Assembly: GCA_937880805.1 (NCBI GenBank)
Contig: CALGRR010000090.1
Location: 1-15,676, forward strand
Source of the DNA: an uncultured Clostridia bacterium
GTDB lineage: Bacteria; Bacillota; Clostridia; Oscillospirales; Acutalibacteraceae
Direction of reading: 5' to 3'
DNA: 15,676 nt
Part shown: one piece after another, positions 1 through 6,884 of the stretch
Position numbering within the stretch: the stretch's first letter is position 1
How the letters are laid out: each line of letters opens with the position of its first letter
Program-made: the position numbers and the translations under genes
Notes under the pieces: model-generated
Database searches by the model: none
What the model was told of the DNA's origin: nothing
What the model saw: only the letters and a program-made list of their open reading frames with translations

Positions 1-69
1 TTCACTTTCGGCATAGCCGAATACTTAACGTCGCTTGCGATACTTCTCTCACCGTAAGGTGAACTTAAC
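1..69. repeat. Hairpin-heptamer array, copy 1
   Basis: Three short inverted repeats are joined by a near-constant linker. Hairpin A has TTCGGC (7-12) against GCCGAA (16-21). Linker TACTTAAC follows (22-29). Hairpin B has TCGC (31-34) against GCGA (37-40). Linker ACTTCTC follows (42-48). Hairpin C has TCACC (49-53) against GGTGA (58-62). The closing linker is ACTTAAC (63-69). The array starts at or before the window edge, where TTCAC (1-5) looks like the end of another linker. It lies just upstream of the DUF362 gene, so it may be in that gene's leader. The same grammar recurs at 13995-14068. Confidence 0.75.
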
Positions 70-97
70 TGTTTTATAACTGCGAAAGGAGAATCAT

Positions 98-964
98 ATG
101 AAACCCAAGGTTTATTTTTCAAAAACAATAACTCCCGAAAAGGTTCTCGAGCTGTATAAGCTTTTAGATATTTCTCTTAACGGCAAAACCGCCGTCAAGG
201 TTCATTCCGGTGAAAAAGGCAACCAGAATTTTCTGAAACCCGATTTCTGGAAAAATATTGTTGAATTCGTCGGCGGCACGGTTGTTGAATGCAACACCGC
301 ATATAACGGCGAAAGAAACACAACCGAAAAGCATCTTAAATTATTTGAAGACCACGGCTGGACAGAATATTTCGATGTTGACCTGCTTGACGCCGAAGGT
401 GATGACCTTGTGCTTGATATTCCGAACGGAAAGCAGATTAAGAAAAACTATGTAGGCAAAAACCTTGCAAACTATGATTCGCTCCTTGTGCTTTCCCATT
501 TCAAGGGTCATCCTATGGGCGGCTACGGCGGAGCACTCAAGCAGCTTTCCATAGGCATAGCCTCCTCTTACGGCAAGGCATATATTCACGGCGTTGGCGA
601 TACCGAAGCATTCTGGACATCGGATCACGATTCATTCCTTGAATCTATGGCAGATGCCGCATCATCGGTTACCGAATATTTCGGCGATAATGCCGCATAT
701 ATCAATGTTATGAAAAATATGTCGGTAGACTGTGACTGCTGTGCTGTTGCAGAAGACCCTTGTATGAAGGATATAGGCATTCTTGCTTCTCTTGACCCCG
801 TTGCGATTGACCGAGCCTGCCTTGATTTGGTTTATGCTGCAACTGAGGATCCGGGCAGAGAGCATCTTATTGAAAGAATTGAAAGCCGAAACGGTGTGCT
901 CACCGTTAATGCCGCCGCAAAGCTCGGCATAGGCTCACTTGAATATGAACTTATTGAAATTTAA
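98..964 (+). CDS. DUF362 family protein
   Basis: A 288-residue protein of the DUF362 type, a family of uncertain biochemical role that often occurs with iron-sulphur proteins. Recognisable features are the glycine-rich stretch GGYGGALKQLSIG (141-153), the segment CMKDIGILASLDPVAIDRAC (222-241) and a C-terminal KLGIGSLEYELIEI ending typical of clostridial members. Cysteines 212, 214, 215 and 222 cluster before the MKDIGILAS segment and could hold a metal or cofactor (inference). There is no added 4Fe-4S ferredoxin module with CxxCxxC spacing. No signal peptide or membrane segment is seen. The start is set by AAAGGAG about 7 bases before ATG 98. The stop lies 10 bases before the GH51 start, so the two are probably co-transcribed, although a DUF362 role in sugar use is unknown. 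No promoter is visible in the 97 bases upstream. Confidence 0.85.
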   Translation: MKPKVYFSKTITPEKVLELYKLLDISLNGKTAVKVHSGEKGNQNFLKPDFWKNIVEFVGGTVVECNTAYNGERNTTEKHLKLFEDHGWTEYFDVDLLDAEGDDLVLDIPNGKQIKKNYVGKNLANYDSLLVLSHFKGHPMGGYGGALKQLSIGIASSYGKAYIHGVGDTEAFWTSDHDSFLESMADAASSVTEYFGDNAAYINVMKNMSVDCDCCAVAEDPCMKDIGILASLDPVAIDRACLDLVYAATEDPGREHLIERIESRNGVLTVNAAAKLGIGSLEYELIEI

Positions 965-974
965 AGGTGATAAT

Positions 975-2465
975 ATGAAAGCTAAGATTACTCTTGCAAA
1001 AGAATTCAGAATAGGCGATATTGATAAACGCATCTACGGCTCATTCATTGAGCATCTGGGCAGAGCCGTTTACGGCGGAATCTATGAGCCAGGCCACCCC
1101 ACCGCCGATGAAAACGGATTGAGAAAAGATGTTATAGACCTTGTTAAAAAGCTTAATGTTCCTATTGTTCGCTATCCCGGCGGCAACTTTGTTTCGGGCT
1201 ATAAGTGGGAAGATGGCGTGGGCCCCGTTGAAAACAGACCCAAACGCCTTGAGCTTGCATGGGGCACAACCGAGCCCAACTATTTCGGCACAAACGAATT
1301 TCTTGATTGGTGCAAAAAGGCAAATACCGAATGTATGATGGCGGTAAATCTCGGCACAAGAGGCCCCGAGGAAGCCCGCAATCTTGTTGAATACTGCAAC
1401 CATAAATCAGGCTCATATTGGAGCGATTTAAGACGCTCTCACGGTGTTGAAGAGCCCCATAACATCAAGCTCTGGTGCCTCGGCAACGAAATGGACGGCC
1501 CCTGGCAGATGGGTGCAAAAACCGCTGTTGAATACGGCAGAACAGCCCTTGAAGCTTCAAAGCTTATGAAATGGACTTCGCCCGGCATTGAAACCGTTCT
1601 TTGCGGCTCATCAAGCCGAAATATGAGCACCTTCGGAAAATGGGAAGCCGAAAGCCTTGAAATCGCATATGACAGCATTGACTACGTTTCTCTTCATCAG
1701 TATTACGGCAACCACGATGATGATGTTAAGTCCTTCCTTGCAAGAAGCCTTGAATTTGATGATTTTATCTATTCAATAATCTGCACCTGCGATTATGTTA
1801 AGGCAAGAAAGCGTTCAAAGAAAACCATCAACCTTTCCTTCGACGAATGGAATGTATGGTATCATTCAAACAACACTCCCTATGAAAAGTGGAGCGTTGC
1901 ACCCCCGCAGCTTGAAGATATTTATAACTTTGAGGATGCCCTTCTTGTTGGCTCGCTTATGATTACTCTTCTTCGCCATTGCGACAGAATAAAAGTTGCC
2001 TGCCTTGCCCAGCTTGTTAACGTTATCGCTCCCATATTCACTCAAACGGGCGGCGGAGTTTTTGAACAGACCATTTTCTTCCCCTTTATGCATCTTTCAA
2101 ATTACGGCAGAGGCAGTGCACTTCTTCCCCTCATCGACTGCCCCAAATATGACTGCAAGGCATTCACCGATGTTCCCTATCTTGAAGCCATTGCAACATA
2201 TGACGAAGAAAACGAAGAAATGGCAATTTTCTGCGTAAACAAGAGCCTTGACGAAAGCGCCGTGCTCGATGTTAATCTTATGGATTTTGACGGCTACAAG
2301 CCCGTTGAATTTATTTCAATGGACGGCTATGACAGAAAAGATGAAAACTGGTTTGACAGCATAAAGGTTAAGCCCCATAATAACCCCGTTCCCGCAGCAG
2401 ACGGCGGAATGCTCACAGCAGAGCTCAAGCCCTTCAGCTGGAATGTTATCAGACTTAAAAAATAA
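975..2465 (+). CDS. GH51 alpha-L-arabinofuranosidase
   Basis: A 496-residue cytoplasmic glycoside hydrolase that should release terminal alpha-L-arabinofuranose from arabino-oligosaccharides (arabinan, arabinoxylan or arabinogalactan fragments). The fold is a TIM barrel followed by a C-terminal beta domain (roughly 370-496). The acid/base is Glu172 in LGNEMDGPWQ and the nucleophile is Glu291 in SFDEWNVWY. These positions nearly match the Geobacillus AbfA residues (175 and 294). RYPGGNFVSGYKWEDGVGP (66-84) is the family hallmark near the active site. There is no signal peptide, so it acts on imported substrate. The chosen ATG follows AAAGGTG (964-970) at normal spacing; an in-frame ATG at 939 lies inside the DUF362 gene and has no such site. 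The gene is coupled to DUF362 upstream and closed by a terminator. An abfA-type name would fit, but orthology was not tested. Confidence 0.93.
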   Translation: MKAKITLAKEFRIGDIDKRIYGSFIEHLGRAVYGGIYEPGHPTADENGLRKDVIDLVKKLNVPIVRYPGGNFVSGYKWEDGVGPVENRPKRLELAWGTTEPNYFGTNEFLDWCKKANTECMMAVNLGTRGPEEARNLVEYCNHKSGSYWSDLRRSHGVEEPHNIKLWCLGNEMDGPWQMGAKTAVEYGRTALEASKLMKWTSPGIETVLCGSSSRNMSTFGKWEAESLEIAYDSIDYVSLHQYYGNHDDDVKSFLARSLEFDDFIYSIICTCDYVKARKRSKKTINLSFDEWNVWYHSNNTPYEKWSVAPPQLEDIYNFEDALLVGSLMITLLRHCDRIKVACLAQLVNVIAPIFTQTGGGVFEQTIFFPFMHLSNYGRGSALLPLIDCPKYDCKAFTDVPYLEAIATYDEENEEMAIFCVNKSLDESAVLDVNLMDFDGYKPVEFISMDGYDRKDENWFDSIKVKPHNNPVPAADGGMLTAELKPFSWNVIRLKK

Positions 2466-2472
2466 TTTTCGG

Positions 2473-2502
2473 CAGCCGCTTCGCAAGAGGCGGTTGTTTT
2501 TT
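2473..2502 (+). terminator. Rho-independent terminator after GH51 gene
   Basis: CAGCCGC (2473-2479) pairs with GCGGTTG (2490-2496) through one G-T pair across a 10-base loop, followed by six T residues (2497-2502). It lies 7 bases after the GH51 stop and separates the DUF362-GH51 unit from the transporter promoter. Confidence 0.85.
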
Positions 2503-2554
2503 GTCAACATTTAACATAAACACCGTATATGTTGACACGTCATATAGTTATATG
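2502..2554. promoter_or_regulatory. Candidate operator: two nested dyads at transporter promoter
   Basis: TGTCAACAT (2502-2510) and ATGTTGACA (2529-2537) form a perfect 9-base inverted repeat separated by 18 bases. Each arm also contains a TGTNNACA box that is near-palindromic by itself (2502-2509 and 2530-2537). The right arm contains the -35 hexamer. A second perfect dyad, CATATA-GT-TATATG (2541-2554), fills most of the promoter spacer. Binding here would block RNA polymerase, so repression relieved by sugar is the simplest reading (inference). The regulator is not in this window, and the boxes do not match the AraR or catabolite-response consensus as I know them. Confidence 0.55.
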
Positions 2555-2561
2555 TTATAAT
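2532..2561 (+). promoter_or_regulatory. Strong sigma-A promoter for transporter gene
   Basis: TTGACA (2532-2537) and TATAAT (2556-2561) are both perfect consensus hexamers with an 18-base spacer. TG at 2553-2554 makes an extended -10. Transcription should start near 2568, giving a leader of about 55 bases. A weaker inverted repeat, ACCATA (2577-2582) with TATGGT (2599-2604), lies in the leader. Confidence 0.85.
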
Positions 2562-2622
2562 TTCAAAAATAGCTGTACCATAATAATTACACAAACGGTA
2601 TGGTTGAAAGTGAGGAAAAATA

Positions 2623-4158
2623 ATGAAAAAACCCGTTACCCTTGATGCGAAGGGCCACCGCAAATTCGGTATGCTCGATAAAATCGCGTATGCCGCAGGC
2701 GATTTCGGCTGCAATATGAGCTTTGCTCTTAAGGGCACAGTTCAGACCTTCTGGCTGGTTTATATGATGATGGAAACCGGTCTGCTTTCAATTCTTTTGT
2801 TGATAGTTCAGGCTTGGGACGCAATAAACGACCCCCTCATCGGCAGCCTGATAGATAATGATAAAAGAAAATACAAAATGGGAAAATTCAAAACATATAT
2901 TTTCATCGGTGCCTGCGGTCTGCTTGTTGCCGGTGCAGCAGTTTTCCTTCCCTTCCCCAATGCAAGCGTAGTTGTTAAGGCTGTTCTTTTCATTCTCGGA
3001 TATATAATCTGGGATGCCTGCTACACTATTGCAAACGTTCCTTACGGCTCAATGCTTTCTCTTATTACTGAAGACAGCGGTGAGCGTGCACAGCTTTCAA
3101 CCTGGCGTTCAATCGGCTCAATGTTCGGCAACATTATTCCCACAATTATTCTTCCTATGCTTATCTGGCAGAAGGTTACTTATGACGGAACCGGCGATTT
3201 CCACACCAACCCCATAACCGGTGAAGCATATAAAATGGGTGACCCCGTTCTTGACCCCCTCACGGGCAAGCAGTTTGAAACTCTTCTTGGCGAGCGTGTT
3301 TTCTGGGCAGCTCTTATAATGGGCGTTCTCGGCTTCATTGCTTTCCTCTTTATGATTAAGAAAATCACAATCCGTGTTGATGAAAACACCGTTAAAACAA
3401 ACGAAGGCGGCGAAAAAATCAACATCATCAAGGCATTCGGCAACTTTATGAAGAACCGCCCCGCCGTTGGTGCAACAATCGCAGCAATGGGTATGTTCCT
3501 TGGTATGCAGTCCGCAACAACAGCAAACACAATTATGTTTGCAACATATTTCAACAAAGCTTCAATGTCGGGTATCGTTCAGATGATAGGCTTCCTTCCT
3601 ATGCTTCTTTTCCTCCCCTTCATCAAAAAGCTTGTTAACAAATTCGGCAAAAAAGAAGCCTCCGTTGCAGGCACTCTCGTATCGGTAGTGGGCGGCGTTA
3701 TTATGCTGATATTCCCCACTATCGAAAACAGAGATACTGCTCTCATCGTTTACCTTATAGGTCTTGTTGCTTTCGGCATCGGTATGGGTGTTTACACCTG
3801 CGTTTCTTGGGCAATGATGGCCGATGCAATCGATTATAACGAATGGAAATTCAACACCCGTGAGGAAGGAACCGTTTATTCGCTCCATTCCTTCTTCCGT
3901 AAGCTCGCTCAGGGCATCGGCCCCTCAATCGTTCTTGCCGTAATGGGTATTCTCGGCTATGATTCAGAGCTCGGAACAATAGGTCAGAGCTTTGAAACAT
4001 CGCATAATATGTGCTGGCTTGTAGCAGGTCTTTATCTCTTCAGTGCCGTTGTTCAGTTTATCGGTGTTGCAGTTGTTTATAATCTTGATAAGAAAACTCT
4101 TGCAAAAATGAATTCCGACCTTGAAGCAAAGCACAGTGCAGAAACAGCAAATGTTTAA
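2623..4158 (+). CDS. GPH-family sugar:cation symporter (MelB-like)
   Basis: A 511-residue, 12-helix transporter of the glycoside-pentoside-hexuronide:cation symporter family, part of the major facilitator superfamily. It should import a glycoside or oligosaccharide with Na+ or H+. The TM1 motif YAAGDFGCNM carries Asp27. WDAINDPLIG (65-74) carries Asp66 and Asp70 at the spacing of the MelB cation-binding aspartates. ADAIDYNEWKFNTREEG (400-416) is the typical C-terminal-half motif. The TM5-TM6 loop, predicted outside, is long (about 183-225) and contains a repeat-like pair, NPITGEAY and DPLTGKQF. GAGG-type binding site precedes ATG 2623. It has its own strong promoter and sits between a GH51 and a GH2 enzyme, so arabinose- or galactose-containing oligosaccharides are the likely cargo (inference). 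The exact substrate and ion cannot be read from sequence. Confidence 0.9.
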   Translation: MKKPVTLDAKGHRKFGMLDKIAYAAGDFGCNMSFALKGTVQTFWLVYMMMETGLLSILLLIVQAWDAINDPLIGSLIDNDKRKYKMGKFKTYIFIGACGLLVAGAAVFLPFPNASVVVKAVLFILGYIIWDACYTIANVPYGSMLSLITEDSGERAQLSTWRSIGSMFGNIIPTIILPMLIWQKVTYDGTGDFHTNPITGEAYKMGDPVLDPLTGKQFETLLGERVFWAALIMGVLGFIAFLFMIKKITIRVDENTVKTNEGGEKINIIKAFGNFMKNRPAVGATIAAMGMFLGMQSATTANTIMFATYFNKASMSGIVQMIGFLPMLLFLPFIKKLVNKFGKKEASVAGTLVSVVGGVIMLIFPTIENRDTALIVYLIGLVAFGIGMGVYTCVSWAMMADAIDYNEWKFNTREEGTVYSLHSFFRKLAQGIGPSIVLAVMGILGYDSELGTIGQSFETSHNMCWLVAGLYLFSAVVQFIGVAVVYNLDKKTLAKMNSDLEAKHSAETANV

Positions 4159-4172
4159 TTAATCTGTTCCGT

Positions 4173-4208
4173 CTCCGGCAGAAAATAACCTCTGCCGGAG
4201 ATTTTTTT
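4173..4208 (+). terminator. Intra-operon terminator hairpin
   Basis: CTCCGGCAGA (4173-4182) and TCTGCCGGAG (4191-4200) form a perfect 10-bp stem with an 8-base loop, then seven T residues (4202-4208). It lies between the transporter and GH2 genes, and no promoter is visible between it and the GH2 start. It probably lowers GH2 expression by partial termination or protects the 3' end of the transporter message. Confidence 0.85.
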
Positions 4209-4230
4209 AAAACACAAGGAGGTAATTCCA

Positions 4231-6468
4231 ATGAGAAATGTAATTAATTTCAATGCTAAATGGGCTTTCACAAAAAAGTTTGATGAAATCCCCTCACAGA
4301 TTCCCGCAGACTGGTATTGGGTAAATCTGCCCCATTCCTGGAATGCAATCGACGGTCAGGACGGCGGAAACGATTATTTCAGAGGCACCTGCCTTTATGC
4401 CAAAACTCTTGATAAAATGGATTTGCCCGAGGCAGACCGCTATTATCTTGAAATAAAGGGTGCAAACTCTTCGGCAGATGTTTATGTTAACGGCAAAAAG
4501 CTTGCTCATCACGACGGCGGCTATTCAACCTGGCGTGTAAACATCACCGATGCACTTGACAGAGAAAATATTTTTTTTATTGCTGTTGATAACGCTGCAA
4601 ACCAGACCGTTTATCCCCAGGTTGCAGACTTCACCTTCTACGGCGGTCTTTACAGAGATGTCAACATCATCTGTGTTAACGAATCTCACTTTGACCTTGA
4701 TTATTACGGCGGCCCCGGCATTATGGTAACTCCCGAAATCAGCGGCAAGGATGCAAAAATCAATGCCGAGGTATGGGTAACAGATGCAAAGGAAGGCCAG
4801 TCAATCCGATACGCAATTCTTGATGCAGACGGCAACGAAATCGCAAAAGCCGAAACAGCAGAAACAAAAGCTGCTCTTGACATTGCAGATGTGCATCTCT
4901 GGCACGGCAAAAAAGACCCCTATCTCTACACCTTCAAGGCAGAGCTTATTGAAAACGGCGAAGCAATCGACGCAGTTTCAACAAGATTCGGCTGCCGCAC
5001 ATATAAAGTTGACCCCGAAAACGGCTTCATTCTCAACGGTGAGGAGTATCCTCTCCGCGGCGTATCCCGCCATCAGGACCGCTGGGGCTTCGGCAACGCT
5101 CTTCTGCCCGAGCATCACGAGGAGGATATAGACCTTATCTGCGAGGTTGGTGCAACAACAATCCGCCTTGCTCACTATCAGCACGACCAGTATTTCTATG
5201 ACCTCTGCGACGAGAAGGGTCTTGTTATCTGGGCAGAAATTCCCTATATTTCACAGCATATGCCCACCGCACGCGAAAACACAATTTCGCAGATGAAAGA
5301 GCTTATTATTCAGAATTATAACCACGCCTCAATCGTTGTGTGGGGTCTTTCAAACGAGATTTCAATGAAGGGCGATGACGATCCCGACCTTCTTGAAAAC
5401 CACAGAATTCTCAATGACCTCTGCCACGAAATGGATAAAACCAGACCCACCACCATTGCGGCAGTTTCACCCTGCTCAATCGAAAGCCCCTATATTCAGA
5501 TACCCGACCTTGTTTCATATAACCATTACTTCGGCTGGTACGGCGGCGACACAACAATGAACGGACCCTGGTTTGATAAGTTTCACGAGCGTCACCCCAA
5601 TATTCCCATCGGCTGCTCCGAATACGGCTGCGAAGCTCTTAACTGGCACACCTCAAAGCCCACACAGGGCGATTACACCGAAGAATATCAGGCATATTAC
5701 CACGAGGAGCTCATCAAGCAGTTCTTCTCAAGAAAGTATATGTGGGCAACCCACGTCTGGAATATGTTTGATTTCGGTGCCGATGCAAGAAGCGAGGGCG
5801 GCGAAAACGGACAGAACCACAAGGGTCTTGTTACTTTTGACAGAAAATACAAAAAAGATTCCTTCTATGCATACAAAGCCTGGCTTTCGGATGATCCCTT
5901 TGTTCACCTTTGCGGCAAGAGATATGTTGACCGTGTTGAAGATGTAACCAAGGTTACCGTTTATTCAAATCTTCCCGAGGTTGAGCTTTTTGCAAACGGA
6001 GTGAGCCTCGGCAAGAAAGCTGCTGCCGACCACTTCTTCTATTTTGATGTTCCCAACAAGGGAGAAACAACCCTTGTTGCCGTTGCAGGCGAATATAAAG
6101 ACGAAAGCAAGCTTCGCAAGGTTGAAGAATTCAACGAAGCTTACCGTCTGCGTGAAAAGAGTGCAATCCTCAACTGGTTTGACATAACCGAGGTTGAAGG
6201 TTACCTTTCAATCAACGATAAGCTCAGCGACATTATGGCAACACCCGAAGGAATGCAGCTCTTCGGCGGTCTTTTCGCACAGATGCTTCCCAAAGAGGGT
6301 GACACCGTTGCAGGCGGCTTTGAAATGAACGATGCATTAATGCAGATGATGGGCGGCTTCACCTTTATCCGCCTTGCCGGTATGATTGGCACAATGGGTG
6401 TTAACCTCACAAAAGAACAGCTTCTTGACATCAACGCAAAGCTCAATCAGATTAAGAAGCCTCAATAA
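4231..6468 (+). CDS. GH2 beta-glycosidase (beta-galactosidase-like)
   Basis: A 745-residue cytoplasmic glycoside hydrolase. The N-terminal jelly-roll sugar-binding domain (about 1-150) includes NLPHSWNAIDGQDGG and YFRGTC. An immunoglobulin-like domain follows (about 155-260), then the TIM barrel (about 265-550). The acid/base is Glu376 in WGLSNEI and the nucleophile is Glu464 in GCSEYGCE. Residues 550-645 look like a further beta domain (VELFANGVSLGKK). Residues 650-745 form a predicted helical tail with SINDKLSDIMATPEG that is not part of the minimal GH2 architecture. Beta-galactosidase is the best guess; beta-glucuronidase, beta-arabinopyranosidase or another exo-activity is possible because specificity varies within GH2. 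No signal peptide. AAGGAGGT (4216-4223) lies 7 bases before ATG. It depends on readthrough past the 4173-4208 hairpin from the transporter promoter. Confidence 0.9.
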   Translation: MRNVINFNAKWAFTKKFDEIPSQIPADWYWVNLPHSWNAIDGQDGGNDYFRGTCLYAKTLDKMDLPEADRYYLEIKGANSSADVYVNGKKLAHHDGGYSTWRVNITDALDRENIFFIAVDNAANQTVYPQVADFTFYGGLYRDVNIICVNESHFDLDYYGGPGIMVTPEISGKDAKINAEVWVTDAKEGQSIRYAILDADGNEIAKAETAETKAALDIADVHLWHGKKDPYLYTFKAELIENGEAIDAVSTRFGCRTYKVDPENGFILNGEEYPLRGVSRHQDRWGFGNALLPEHHEEDIDLICEVGATTIRLAHYQHDQYFYDLCDEKGLVIWAEIPYISQHMPTARENTISQMKELIIQNYNHASIVVWGLSNEISMKGDDDPDLLENHRILNDLCHEMDKTRPTTIAAVSPCSIESPYIQIPDLVSYNHYFGWYGGDTTMNGPWFDKFHERHPNIPIGCSEYGCEALNWHTSKPTQGDYTEEYQAYYHEELIKQFFSRKYMWATHVWNMFDFGADARSEGGENGQNHKGLVTFDRKYKKDSFYAYKAWLSDDPFVHLCGKRYVDRVEDVTKVTVYSNLPEVELFANGVSLGKKAAADHFFYFDVPNKGETTLVAVAGEYKDESKLRKVEEFNEAYRLREKSAILNWFDITEVEGYLSINDKLSDIMATPEGMQLFGGLFAQMLPKEGDTVAGGFEMNDALMQMMGGFTFIRLAGMIGTMGVNLTKEQLLDINAKLNQIKKPQ

Positions 6469-6474
6469 AAAATT

Positions 6475-6506
6475 ATCCCTCTGCGTTCAACCGCAGAGGG
6501 ATTTTT
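6475..6506 (+). terminator. Rho-independent terminator after GH2 gene
   Basis: ATCCCTCTGCG (6475-6485) pairs fully with CGCAGAGGGAT (6492-6502) around a 6-base loop and runs into TTTTT (6502-6506). It closes the sugar-utilisation cluster 7 bases after the GH2 stop. Confidence 0.9.
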
Positions 6507-6524
6507 CATTGTCGGCAAAAATCG

Positions 6525-6629
6525 GCTTCTCCTCGAAGAGAAGCTGTCACAGAGTGACTGATGAGGTGATTGCCCGCAATTTTTCACCTCATCCACCGCA
6601 AGCGGTCCCCCTTCCCCTCAAGGGGAAGG
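6525..6629. repeat. Five-hairpin repeat island
   Basis: Five perfect inverted repeats follow one another in 105 bases. They are GCTTCTC/GAGAAGC (6525-6531, 6538-6544), GTCAC/GTGAC (6546-6550, 6554-6558), GATGAGGTGA/TCACCTCATC (6560-6569, 6584-6593), ACCGC/GCGGT (6595-6599, 6602-6606) and CCTTCCCC/GGGGAAGG (6610-6617, 6622-6629). From memory, very similar blocks occur between genes of many gut Clostridia, so this is probably a dispersed repeat. No coding potential is credible. It starts 18 bases after the GH2 terminator. Confidence 0.7.
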
Positions 6630-6743
6630 CATTTTCATAATTAATTATACCAAACACAAATTCCCCGATATGCATCTGTGGGGGAGCTTGATTTTTCCTT
6701 TATATATGGACAACAGCATACATTCCGTTGTTTAATTTTTATC

Positions 6744-6796
6744 GTAGGGAATGACCATTGGTCATTCCGCGGAACGCCGAGGTCGGCGTTCCCTAC
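6744..6796. repeat. REP-like inverted pair (BIME-like)
   Basis: Two units face each other. The plus unit (6744-6769) reads GTAG, then stem GGAATGACC (6748-6756), loop ATT, stem GGTCATTCC (6760-6768) and a closing G. The minus unit (6796-6770) reads GTAG, then stem GGAACGCCGA, loop CC, stem TCGGCGTTCC and a closing G. The stems beyond GGAA differ while the GTAG edge and closing CCG are constant. A 5' GTAG beside a palindrome is the signature of REP elements handled by REP-associated tyrosine transposases, and an inverted pair is a BIME. Assignment to that class is inference; no transposase is present here. Confidence 0.65.
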
Positions 6797-6821
6797 AACA
6801 CCTGCTTTTTCCAAAAAATTT

Positions 6822-6845
6822 GTAGGGGCGAACTGTGTTCGCCCG
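6822..6845 (+). repeat. REP-like element, single copy
   Basis: Same grammar as the 6744-6796 units: GTAG (6822-6825), stem GGGCGAAC (6826-6833), loop TGT, stem GTTCGCCC (6837-6844) and closing G. The stem sequence shares only its GG/CC ends with the other copies. It lies just downstream of the minus-strand ribbon-helix-helix gene and could also help end that transcript. Confidence 0.65.
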
Positions 6846-6852
6846 TATAAAC

Positions 6853-6875
6853 AAAAAGACAAGAGTAAAACTCCT
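6853..6875 (-). terminator. Weak terminator after ribbon-helix-helix gene
   Basis: On the minus strand AGGAGT (6875-6870) pairs with ACTCTT (6866-6861) through one G-T pair around a 3-base loop, followed by a T-rich stretch ending in five T residues (6857-6853). It is short, so termination is likely partial. Confidence 0.4.
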
Positions 6876-6884
6876 GCCTAATTA

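Noticed and set aside
939..974. Upstream ATG that would extend the GH51 protein by 12 residues
   Set aside because: It lies inside the DUF362 gene with no ribosome binding site; ATG 975 follows AAAGGTG and starts at family homology.
6641..6881. Overlapping open frames of 67-73 residues on both strands
   Set aside because: They are read through the GTAG palindromes, have no binding sites and give low-complexity inverted peptides; repeat, not gene.
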